From an uncultured Lachnospiraceae bacterium (lineage in GTDB: Bacteria; Bacillota; Clostridia; Lachnospirales; Lachnospiraceae): a stretch of 5,044 bases of DNA. A program made the translations under genes and the position numbers. The stretch lies in contig CAKRNW010000130.1 of the NCBI GenBank assembly GCA_934371505.1, forward strand, positions 1 through 5,044. Direction: 5' to 3'. Below, one piece after another: positions 1 to 5,044 of this stretch (within the stretch, counting starts at the first letter, position 1; every line of letters begins with the position of its first letter). The notes beneath the pieces are model-generated. The model was given only the letters and a program-made list of their open reading frames with translations, did no database searches and was not told the origin of the DNA.

Positions 1-182
1 TAAACGACCAGGCGAAAGCAAAAAAATCCAACGAATTTACCATTCCCTTTAACCGTCAGGAGCTTGCCGATTATCTTGGTGTAGAAAGAAGCGCCATGTC
101 TGCGGAAATCAGTAAGCTGGTAAAGCTTGGTATCCTTGAGACACAGCGCAGTCAGTTTAAATTATTGAAGCCAGAGGAGTAA
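1..182 (+). CDS. Crp/Fnr-family transcriptional regulator, C-terminal fragment (5' truncated by window)
   Basis: Reading from base 3, an open frame runs 59 codons to a TAA at 180-182; the start lies before the window. The visible part is a winged helix-turn-helix DNA-binding domain of the Crp/Fnr type. The stretch FTIPFNRQELADYLGVERS, followed by AMSAEISKLVKLGILE, matches the usual pattern of a helix beginning RQELADYL, a turn at G-V, a recognition helix with R-S-A-(M/L)-S, and a wing ending in QFKLL. Family knowledge: these proteins carry an N-terminal cyclic-nucleotide-like sensor domain and bind DNA as dimers, often responding to redox, oxygen or small molecules. The sensor domain is not visible, so the ligand and regulon cannot be given. 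The gene converges on the adenosyltransferase-like gene. No strong + strand terminator follows except possibly the hairpin at 229-250. Confidence 0.85.
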   Translation, partial: NDQAKAKKSNEFTIPFNRQELADYLGVERSAMSAEISKLVKLGILETQRSQFKLLKPEE

Positions 183-220
183 AAATTCTTATCCATGGCA
201 TTCTGTCACAATTGAGTTTC

Positions 221-255
221 AAAAAAAAGAATGGCCTTCCCAGACCACTCTTTTT
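221..255 (-). terminator. Intrinsic terminator of the adenosyltransferase-like gene
   Basis: Read on the minus strand, GAGTGGTC (250-243) pairs with GGCCATTC (236-229) around a six-base TGGGAA loop. It forms eight pairs, two of them G-U. A run of eight T (228-221) follows, and A residues at 255-251 precede the stem and can extend it. It begins only two bases past the stop codon of the 257-748 gene. On the plus strand the two wobble positions become A-C mismatches, so the structure favours the minus strand. The TTTTTCTT after it on the plus strand could still give weak termination for the Crp/Fnr gene. Confidence 0.8.
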
Positions 256-256
256 C

Positions 257-748
257 TTACCATGTTTTAAATTTTAATGTTTCAATCCGGGAGATCTCAT
301 CTGCCAGAAGACACACATCATCATTTAGGGCTATGCCTGTCAGAATAATGTCCATATCATCCGGACGGCACTTCAGCAGATCCTTCAGATCCTCCACAGA
401 AATAATTTCTTTTTCTACCAATCCCAGTACTTCATCCAAAATCAGAAGATTGCATTCTCCTGTACAAAGCACTTTTCTGGCAAAATTCACCCCATTACGA
501 ATATTACGGATTTCATCCGCTTTTCTCTCCTCAGAAAGTTCCTCAAAGTTCTCATCTGACTTTTCAAAACGAAACAGCTTGATCTCCGGTTCCAGACGTC
601 TAAGGAACTCGGAATCACCTAAACCTTTTCCCTTTAAAAACTGTATGATGACTACATGCTTGCCTTCATTCGCTGCCTGCACTGCGCTCCCGATGGCCGC
701 GGGGGATTTTCCGTGTCCGTCACCACTATAAATAAAAACTTTACCCAT
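257..748 (-). CDS. Cob(I)yrinic acid a,c-diamide adenosyltransferase-family P-loop protein (CobA/CobO/BtuR-like), short form
   Basis: A 163-aa soluble protein resembling the CobA/CobO/BtuR family, which transfers the adenosyl group of ATP to cob(I)alamin or cobyrinate diamide. Visible features: an N-terminal beta strand and P-loop (residues 4-20, with GDGHGKS at 9-15), the family strand VIIQFLKGKG (33-42), a Walker B strand LLILDEV with D105 and E106, and the ILTG strand (135-138) preceded by R-P. Known members run close to 190-200 aa. This one starts almost directly at the P-loop and stops at KFKTW, so it lacks the N-terminal extension and the C-terminal tail of the enterobacterial enzymes. 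The P-loop is also unusual, with His for Lys and Ser-Pro where Thr-Thr is normal. The ATG at 748-746 has an AGGA about 10 bases upstream and its own likely promoter. No other corrinoid gene is in view. The family is clear; the exact substrate, and whether it is an active adenosyltransferase, is inference. Confidence 0.8.
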   Translation of the reverse strand: MGKVFIYSGDGHGKSPAAIGSAVQAANEGKHVVIIQFLKGKGLGDSEFLRRLEPEIKLFRFEKSDENFEELSEERKADEIRNIRNGVNFARKVLCTGECNLLILDEVLGLVEKEIISVEDLKDLLKCRPDDMDIILTGIALNDDVCLLADEISRIETLKFKTW

Positions 749-755
749 ATGATAT

Positions 756-767
756 CTATCCTATCCT
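756..767 (-). promoter_or_regulatory. Probable ribosome binding site of the adenosyltransferase-like gene
   Basis: On the minus strand two overlapping copies of AGGATAG precede the ATG (748-746). The nearer AGGA sits about 10 bases from the start. The match to the anti-Shine-Dalgarno is modest, but no better start exists: the next residues already form the P-loop strand. Confidence 0.45.
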
Positions 768-787
768 GTTTTCTTTGGAACCAGTAC

Positions 788-816
788 ATTTTACCACAAT
801 CATTCCCCTTTGGCAA
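788..816 (-). promoter_or_regulatory. Sigma-A-type promoter for the adenosyltransferase-like gene
   Basis: On the minus strand, TTGCCA (816-811) is followed by exactly 17 bases and TAAAAT (793-788), with TG one base ahead of the -10 (extended -10). Transcription would start near 781, leaving a leader of about 33 bases before the ATG. It lies downstream of the hairpin at 852-876, so the gene need not depend on readthrough from the OB-fold gene. Confidence 0.7.
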
Positions 817-851
817 ATCCCTGTTTTATATCTCCGGATCACTTTCTTTCA

Positions 852-876
852 CAGCAAAACGGTTCTTGTTTTGCTG
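852..876 (-). other. Strong hairpin just after the OB-fold gene (possible terminator without U-tract)
   Basis: CAGCAAAAC and GTTTTGCTG form a perfect 9-bp stem around a 7-base loop, starting about ten bases past the TAG stop of the 886-1515 gene on the minus strand. No T run follows on either strand (minus continues TGAAAGAAAG), so it is not a canonical intrinsic terminator. It could be a weak or factor-assisted terminator, or a 3'-end stabiliser of the upstream message. The neighbouring CAG triplet is repeated, giving an alternative 11-bp pairing with a 3-base bulge. Confidence 0.55.
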
Positions 877-885
877 CTGTGTATA

Positions 886-1515
886 CTATAACTCCATAAG
901 CTCTAATTTGCTGACAGAAACCTCATAGGCAATGCGTTTTTCCAATTCTTCCTCTCCCAGCCGTTTCATATATTCCCTGCTCTGGATCCGCCCCCATAGG
1001 GCACAGCGGTCACCGACACCGAATCCACTGGCATATCTGGCATTTCTTCCCCAGCAGATGCAGGGAATGTAGTCGGATTTCCCATAGGGACGGTTCACTG
1101 CCAGAAGCAGGTCTGCAATTTCCCTGCCCAGTGGAGTTTTGCGATAAATGGGTTCCTTGCAGATAAACCCGTCTAAAAAAATCTGATTGGTTCGGGCATT
1201 CTCCGCAATCTCATCCACAAATTCAATCTCTCTTGCAAATACCGACAGCACCAGACGGTTTTTTCGTTCCTCATGGCGATTATAGGAACGAAACTGACCA
1301 TTGACGATGATTTTCTCGCCGGCATAATCTGCATTCACATCCACCAGTCTCTCCGAAATCATCATAGGAATGATATCCGCACTCTCACTCAGGCGATCCA
1401 CCTTGACACTGGTCATGTAAAATCCCTCTCCGAAGATTTCGTGACTGTAGGTAAACCCACTTACAATTGTCCCCATGATGGTCACCTGGTTGTTTTCAAT
1501 TACTTTGTCTGTCAT
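886..1515 (-). CDS. Tandem OB-fold single-stranded-DNA-binding-like protein
   Basis: A 209-aa soluble protein with no signal peptide or membrane segment. It reads as two consecutive OB folds, residues about 8-100 and 109-206. The halves share landmarks offset by about 101 residues: VTIMGTI (11-17) against IFLDGFI (112-118), and GQFRSYNR (73-80) against GRIQSREY (175-182). The second half is the more SSB-like, with the pattern R-x-T-P-x-G (125-130), LLLAVNRPYGKSDYIPC, and CWGRNAR (154-160), as in SSB proteins (known pattern: strand with F-x-(L/V)-A-(V/T)-(N/D)-R, then W-x-x-x-A). The C-terminal acidic tip that lets SSB recruit partner proteins is missing; the chain ends ELMEL just after the fold. 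A role in binding single-stranded DNA is inferred; RNA binding or a PriB-like role is possible. The ATG at 1515-1513 has a good AGGAG seven bases upstream, supporting this start. Confidence 0.75.
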   Translation of the reverse strand: MTDKVIENNQVTIMGTIVSGFTYSHEIFGEGFYMTSVKVDRLSESADIIPMMISERLVDVNADYAGEKIIVNGQFRSYNRHEERKNRLVLSVFAREIEFVDEIAENARTNQIFLDGFICKEPIYRKTPLGREIADLLLAVNRPYGKSDYIPCICWGRNARYASGFGVGDRCALWGRIQSREYMKRLGEEELEKRIAYEVSVSKLELMEL

Positions 1516-1520
1516 TTTTT

Positions 1521-1530
1521 CTCTCCTTCC
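1521..1530 (-). promoter_or_regulatory. Ribosome binding site of the OB-fold gene
   Basis: GGAAGGAGAG on the minus strand, with AGGAG seven bases ahead of the ATG, is the best Shine-Dalgarno match in the window. It fixes the start of the 886-1515 gene. Confidence 0.85.
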
Positions 1531-1544
1531 GCCGCACCTGCGGC
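1531..1544 (-). other. Small GC hairpin abutting the OB-fold gene's ribosome binding site
   Basis: GCCGC and GCGGC form a perfect 5-bp GC stem with a 4-base loop (AGGT on the minus strand), directly against the Shine-Dalgarno. It stands out in AT-rich surroundings. The loop itself contains AGG. It could tune ribosome access or protect the 5' end of the message. On the plus strand a T6 run follows six bases later, but no plus-strand gene ends here. Confidence 0.45.
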
Positions 1545-1659
1545 ACTATGTTTTTTGGTGTTTCTGACAACACATTTTTCCAGTGATGTATTACTAATAT
1601 ATGGATAGTTTTTTGTTTTAGAACTGTTATTTATCGCAGATTTTGGGGATTTTTTCGAC

Positions 1660-1688
1660 TTGTATGTTCATATGGGGAATGCTATACT
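1660..1688 (+). promoter_or_regulatory. Sigma-A-type promoter of typA
   Basis: TTGTAT (1660-1665), a 17-base spacer and TATACT (1683-1688), with TG one base ahead of the -10 (extended -10). The predicted start is near 1695, giving a leader of about 155 nt. The -10 sits inside a short inverted repeat, CTATA-CTAA-TATAG (1682-1695), which may be chance in AT-rich DNA. Confidence 0.75.
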
Positions 1689-1751
1689 AATATAGTTTGG
1701 GATCGTGCTTCCCGGTACGGTCATATTCTGACAAGAAATTTATGAGGTAAC

Positions 1752-1777
1752 TGTGTGAAAAATAATTTTTTCACACA
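1752..1777 (+). promoter_or_regulatory. 26-nt dyad / hairpin in the typA leader
   Basis: TGTGTGAAAAA (1752-1762) and TTTTTCACACA (1767-1777) are perfect inverted arms of 11 bp around TAAT. It lies about 57 bases after the predicted transcription start and 72 before the ATG. No T run follows the stem, so it is not an ordinary terminator. A second perfect palindrome, CACAAATTTGTG (1776-1787), overlaps its end by two bases. It could act as an RNA hairpin in the leader or as a protein-binding dyad; the sequence does not match a regulator site I can name. Confidence 0.55.
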
Positions 1778-1829
1778 CAAATTTGTGACTACCGCAGAGT
1801 GCTAAGGCACTTGAAAGTCTGCAGACCTT

Positions 1830-1836
1830 GGAAAGG
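1830..1836 (+). promoter_or_regulatory. Probable ribosome binding site of typA
   Basis: GGAAAGG precedes ATG 1850 by 13 bases, rather long, but it is only one base from ATG 1838, which is too close to work. This favours 1850. CCTT (1826-1829) directly upstream could pair with AAGG (1833-1836) in a tiny 4-bp hairpin that would mask the site. Confidence 0.5.
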
Positions 1837-1849
1837 CATGGTTATTAAT

Positions 1850-3679
1850 ATGATTCAGAAAAGAGAAGATGTAAGAAACGTTGCGATTATTGCTCACGTA
1901 GACCACGGCAAAACCACTCTGGTGGATGAGCTGTTAAAGCAAAGCGGAGTGTTCCGCGAAAACCAGGAGGTCGCGGAACGCGTCATGGATTCCAACGATA
2001 TTGAACGTGAACGTGGAATCACAATCCTTTCCAAAAATACAGCGGTCATGTATAAGGGAACCAAAATCAATATTATTGACACCCCGGGGCATGCTGATTT
2101 CGGAGGTGAGGTTGAGCGTGTCTTAAAGATGGTAAATGGTGTTATCCTTGTGGTAGACGCTTTTGAAGGTCCTATGCCCCAGACCAAGTTCGTGCTGCGC
2201 AAGGCTTTGGAAATGAACCTTCCGGTTATCTGCTGTATCAATAAGGTAGACCGCCCTGAGGCTCGCCCCGAAGATGTGGTGGATGAAGTGCTGGAGCTGT
2301 TCATGGATTTAGACGCCAGCGATGAACAGTTAGACTGTCCCTTCGTTTTTGCCTCTGCAAAAGCAGGTACTGCCACCTTAAATCTGACGGTCAAGAATAA
2401 GGACATGACTCCTCTTTTTGACACCATTCTTGATTATATTCCTGCTCCTGAGGGTGACCCGGACGCAGGCACCCAGGTTCTCATCAGCACCATCGACTAC
2501 AACGAGTATGTAGGTCGTATCGGTGTGGGTAAAGTGGATAACGGTGTGGTGAAAGTCAACCAGGATGTGGTGATTGTGAACCACCATGAGCCCGATAAAA
2601 TGAAAAAGGTAAAAATCAGCAAGCTCTATGAGTATGATGGTTTGAATAAAGTGGAAGTAAAGGAGGCTGGCATCGGTTCCATCGTTGCCATCTCCGGTAT
2701 TACAGATATTCATATTGGTGATACTCTGTGTTCTCCTGAGAACCCCCAGCCCATTCCTTTCCAGAAGATTTCCGAGCCTACCATTGCCATGCATTTCATC
2801 GTCAACGACTCTCCTCTTGCCGGACAGGAAGGTAAATTTGTCACCAGCCGTCACCTTCGTGACCGTCTGATGAGGGAATTAAATACCGATGTTTCCCTCC
2901 GTGTAGAGGAAACCGAGAATACAGATTCCTTCAAGGTATCCGGACGTGGTGAGCTGCATTTATCCGTCCTGATTGAGAATATGCGCCGTGAGGGCTATGA
3001 ATTTGCAGTAAGTAAGGCTGAGGTTTTATATAAGACTGACGAGAACGGTAAGAAATTAGAACCTATGGAGTTCGCTTATATTGATGTTCCCGATGAATTT
3101 TCCGGTGTGGTTATCCAGAAATTAAGTGAAAGAAAGGGCGAGCTTCGCAGCATGGGACAGGCTTCCGGCGGTTACACCCGTCTGGAGTTCTCCATTCCCT
3201 CCAGAGGTCTGATTGGTTATCGTGGTGATTTCATGACCGATACCAAGGGTAACGGTATTTTAAATACTATCTTCGATGGCTACGGTCCTTACAAGGGAGA
3301 TATCTCGTACCGTAAGCAGGGTTCTTTAATCGCTTTCGAGGCTGGCGAATCCATCACCTACGGTCTCTTCAATGCCCAGGAGCGTGGTACTCTGTTTATC
3401 GGCCCCGGCGAAAAGGTTTATGCTGGCATGGTAATCGGGCAGACCGGTAAGGCAGAGGATATTGAGGTCAATGTATGTAAAACCAAGCATTTGACCAATA
3501 CCCGTTCTTCCAGTGCTGACGAGGCATTGCGTCTGGTGCCGAAGCGGATTTTAAGTCTGGAACAGTGTCTGGATTTCATTGAAACGGATGAATTGTTGGA
3601 AGTCACTCCGAAAAATCTTAGAATTCGTAAGAAGATCTTAGATCCTACACTGAGAAAGCGTTCCCAGTTCAAGAAATAA
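1850..3679 (+). CDS. typA: Translational GTPase TypA/BipA
   Basis: A 609-aa ribosome-associated GTPase of the EF-G/LepA group, known to act in ribosome assembly and in adaptation to stress and low temperature. All G motifs are present: G1 AHVDHGKT (residues 15-22), G2 RERGITI (53-59, T58), G3 DTPGH (77-81), G4 NKVD (131-134), G5 SAK (169-171). A beta-barrel domain II (about 200-290), EF-G-like domains III and V, and the TypA-specific C-terminal domain follow, including GRGELHLSVLIE, SRGLIGYRGDF, and a basic end (RKKILDPTLRKR). Length matches the family (about 605-615 aa). The frame stays open upstream to a GTG at 1799, and an ATG lies at 1838, but family proteins begin only a few residues before the first strand (RNVAIIAH) and 1850 has the only workable ribosome binding site. 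The gene has its own promoter and a terminator at 3703-3730. Nothing in the reading frame is broken or odd. Confidence 0.97.
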   Translation: MIQKREDVRNVAIIAHVDHGKTTLVDELLKQSGVFRENQEVAERVMDSNDIERERGITILSKNTAVMYKGTKINIIDTPGHADFGGEVERVLKMVNGVILVVDAFEGPMPQTKFVLRKALEMNLPVICCINKVDRPEARPEDVVDEVLELFMDLDASDEQLDCPFVFASAKAGTATLNLTVKNKDMTPLFDTILDYIPAPEGDPDAGTQVLISTIDYNEYVGRIGVGKVDNGVVKVNQDVVIVNHHEPDKMKKVKISKLYEYDGLNKVEVKEAGIGSIVAISGITDIHIGDTLCSPENPQPIPFQKISEPTIAMHFIVNDSPLAGQEGKFVTSRHLRDRLMRELNTDVSLRVEETENTDSFKVSGRGELHLSVLIENMRREGYEFAVSKAEVLYKTDENGKKLEPMEFAYIDVPDEFSGVVIQKLSERKGELRSMGQASGGYTRLEFSIPSRGLIGYRGDFMTDTKGNGILNTIFDGYGPYKGDISYRKQGSLIAFEAGESITYGLFNAQERGTLFIGPGEKVYAGMVIGQTGKAEDIEVNVCKTKHLTNTRSSSADEALRLVPKRILSLEQCLDFIETDELLEVTPKNLRIRKKILDPTLRKRSQFKK

Positions 3680-3700
3680 TTGTAATTTCATATATATCAT

Positions 3701-3735
3701 AAAAATGCAGGGGCTGCAACCCCTGCATTTATTAA
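3701..3735. terminator. Bidirectional intrinsic terminator shared by typA and purA
   Basis: AAATGCAGGGG (3703-3713) and CCCCTGCATTT (3720-3730) form a perfect 11-bp stem with a 6-base loop, between two convergent stop codons. On the minus strand the stem is followed by T residues (TTTTT at 3705-3701, including stem bases), good for purA. On the plus strand TTTATT follows for typA. It lies 24 bases past the typA stop and 22 past the purA stop. Confidence 0.9.
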
Positions 3736-3751
3736 ATGTTTATAAAAAGTT

Positions 3752-5044
3752 TTATTTCTTCAAAGGACTCTCGCGGTAGATAATGTCCTGACGACCGGGG
3801 CCATTGCTGACCATGGTAATGGGATAACCAATCTGCTCCTCAATGAACTCCACATACTTTCTGCAGTTCTCCGGTAAATCCTCGTAGCTTTTGATGCCAC
3901 GGATATCACATTTCCATCCGGGTAATTTCTTCAGAACCGGTTTTGCTTTTTCCAGTTTGCAGGTTACAGGGAAATCGGTGGTTACTTCGCCATCTATCTC
4001 ATAGCCTACGCATACAGGAATCTCATCCAGATAACCCAGAACATCCAGTACAGTGAAAGCCACATCGGTGGTTCCCTGGAGACGGCAGCCATATTTGGAC
4101 GCTACACAGTCAAACCATCCCATACGACGGGGACGTCCGGTGGTTGCACCGAACTCACCGCCATCACCACCGCGACGGCGCAATTCATCCGCCTCTTCAC
4201 CGAAAATCTCAGATACAAAAGCACCGGCTCCTACTGCAGAGGAATATGCCTTACATACGGTCACGATTTCCTTAATTTCATAAGGAGGGATTCCTGCGCC
4301 GATGGCACCGTAAGCTGCCAGGGTAGAGGAAGAAGTTACCATGGGGTAAATACCGTGGTCAGGGTCTTTTAAGGTTCCAAGCTGACCCTCCAAGAGAACG
4401 GTCTTGCCCTCTTTCAGTGCTTTGTCCAGGAAAGAAGAAACATCACACACATAAGGTGCAATCATCTCTTTGTACTGGTGCAAAGTCTCCAACAGCTCAG
4501 CGGGGTCTAAGAGAGGTTTGTGATACAGATGCTCTAGTATGACATTCTTTGTCTCGCAGATGCGCTGTACTTTTTCTTTTAACAATTCCTCGTCAAACAG
4601 TTCGCTGACCTGAAAACCAATCTTTGCATATTTATCAGAATAAAAAGGTGCAATACCGGATTTGGTGGAACCAAAAGACTTCCCACCCAGACGTTCCTCC
4701 TCATACTGGTCGAACAGAATGTGGTAGGGCATGACCATCTGGGCACGGTCTGATACCAGAATCTTCGGCATGGGCACGCCGCGGTCTACGATGGATTTGA
4801 TCTCATTAAATAAAACCGGAATGTTCAGAGCCACACCGTTACCGATGACGCTGGTGGTATGATTGTAAAATACACCACTGGGCAGAGTGTGAAGTGCAAA
4901 TTTACCATAATCGTTGACGATGGTATGTCCTGCGTTGGCACCACCCTGGAACCGGACGATGATGTCTGCTTTTTCTGCCATCATATCTGTGATTTTACCT
5001 TTTCCCTCGTCACCCCAGTTGGCTCCGACTACTGCTTTAACCAT
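3752..5044 (-). CDS. purA: Adenylosuccinate synthetase PurA
   Basis: A 430-aa cytosolic enzyme that joins IMP and aspartate using GTP to make adenylosuccinate, the first committed step from IMP to AMP. The N-terminal GDEGKGK (residues 11-17) carries the catalytic Asp (D12), and NAGHT (37-41) carries the catalytic His (H40). IGNGV (67-71), DPDHGIYP (227-234), the aspartate-loop signature GATTGRPRR (299-307), and the C-terminal SNGPGR are all in place. Length is normal for the family (about 425-432). Compared with the E. coli enzyme as I remember it, some ligand-contact positions differ: Ala36 for His in GGHNAGHT, Lys141 for Arg143, Leu222 for Gln224, and Val332 for Lys331 in the KLD motif. The ATG occupies 5044-5042, the window edge, so the gene appears complete, but its promoter and ribosome binding site are out of view. 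It converges on typA. Confidence 0.96.
   Translation of the reverse strand: MVKAVVGANWGDEGKGKITDMMAEKADIIVRFQGGANAGHTIVNDYGKFALHTLPSGVFYNHTTSVIGNGVALNIPVLFNEIKSIVDRGVPMPKILVSDRAQMVMPYHILFDQYEEERLGGKSFGSTKSGIAPFYSDKYAKIGFQVSELFDEELLKEKVQRICETKNVILEHLYHKPLLDPAELLETLHQYKEMIAPYVCDVSSFLDKALKEGKTVLLEGQLGTLKDPDHGIYPMVTSSSTLAAYGAIGAGIPPYEIKEIVTVCKAYSSAVGAGAFVSEIFGEEADELRRRGGDGGEFGATTGRPRRMGWFDCVASKYGCRLQGTTDVAFTVLDVLGYLDEIPVCVGYEIDGEVTTDFPVTCKLEKAKPVLKKLPGWKCDIRGIKSYEDLPENCRKYVEFIEEQIGYPITMVSNGPGRQDIIYRESPLKK

Larger units (their letters stand above)
1516..1849. other. Divergent intergenic region between the OB-fold gene and typA
   Basis: This 334-base AT-rich stretch has no convincing gene. From the left it holds the OB-fold gene's ribosome binding site and GC hairpin, then about 110 bases without clear signals, then the typA promoter (1660-1688) and typA leader. 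The minus-strand promoter of the OB-fold gene must lie here. The best I can find is an extended -10-like TGCGATAAA (minus, 1638-1630), which lacks a good -35, so it is not called. An exact 10-bp direct repeat, TACTAATATA, occurs at 1592-1601 and 1685-1694, the second overlapping the typA -10. Confidence 0.7.

Noticed and set aside
231..731. Long plus-strand open frame opposite the adenosyltransferase-like gene
   Set aside because: Antisense shadow: its Ser-rich translation has no recognisable domain, while the opposite strand has a clear P-loop protein with promoter and terminator.
656..928. Plus-strand open frame of 90 codons spanning the gap between the two minus-strand genes
   Set aside because: No ribosome binding site, overlaps the start of one gene and the end of another, and the translation looks like random Phe/Ser/Cys-rich sequence. 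The gap is explained by the hairpin and the minus-strand promoter.
1273..1608. Plus-strand open frame opposite the OB-fold gene's 5' end
   Set aside because: Antisense shadow without a ribosome binding site. The opposite strand has a strong one and a recognisable fold.
1742..1750. Two-codon upstream frame ATG AGG TAA in the typA leader
   Set aside because: No ribosome binding site ahead of it. Such a short frame is expected by chance.
1752..1777. Crp or Rex operator in the typA leader
   Set aside because: TGTGA and TCACA are present but separated by 12 bases, not the 6 of a Crp site, and the dyad is longer than a Rex site and does not match TTGTTAA-type arms.
1799..1849. N-terminal extension of typA from GTG 1799 or ATG 1838
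   Set aside because: Neither start has a usable ribosome binding site, and the extra 17 or 4 residues do not match the family. These bases also form part of the leader stems.
3752..5044. PurA as a phage-type PurZ (2-aminoadenine pathway)
   Set aside because: PurZ enzymes replace the catalytic Asp of the GDEGKGK motif. Here the Asp is intact, and the gene sits among housekeeping genes.

Overview
The window looks like ordinary chromosome from a Gram-positive anaerobe of the Clostridia, most likely Lachnospiraceae. This rests on the TypA and PurA sequence style, the short cobalamin-adenosyltransferase-like protein, and the tandem-OB single-stranded-DNA-binding-like protein. No rRNA, tRNA, transposon or CRISPR array was seen. 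The species assignment is an inference from remembered protein resemblance, not a search.

Layout, left to right: (1) bases 1-182, + strand, the C-terminal end of a Crp/Fnr-type transcriptional regulator. (2) 257-748, - strand, a 163-aa P-loop protein of the CobA/CobO/BtuR corrinoid adenosyltransferase family. It converges on the regulator and ends in an intrinsic terminator at 221-255. (3) 886-1515, - strand, a 209-aa protein that reads as two OB folds in tandem and lacks an SSB-type acidic tail. Between genes 2 and 3 lie a strong hairpin (852-876) and a good extended -10 promoter (788-816), so gene 2 probably has its own transcription start. (4) 1516-1849, a 334-base divergent intergenic region. 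It holds the ribosome binding site and a small GC hairpin for gene 3, a near-consensus promoter for typA, and a leader of about 155 nt with a 26-nt dyad. (5) 1850-3679, + strand, typA (bipA), a ribosome-associated translational GTPase. (6) 3680-3751, a perfect 11-bp terminator hairpin shared by two convergent genes. (7) 3752-5044, - strand, purA, adenylosuccinate synthetase, whose start codon ends on the last base of the window.

The genes are mostly separate transcription units: two convergent pairs, each with a terminator between, and one divergent pair. They share no obvious pathway: translation/stress GTPase, purine synthesis, ssDNA binding, corrinoid adenosylation and regulation. Nothing here amounts to a clear new system. 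The points most worth a second look are the structured typA leader, the trimmed adenosyltransferase with an altered P-loop and no cobalamin genes nearby, the tail-less double OB-fold protein, and a PurA with substitutions at several ligand-binding positions.
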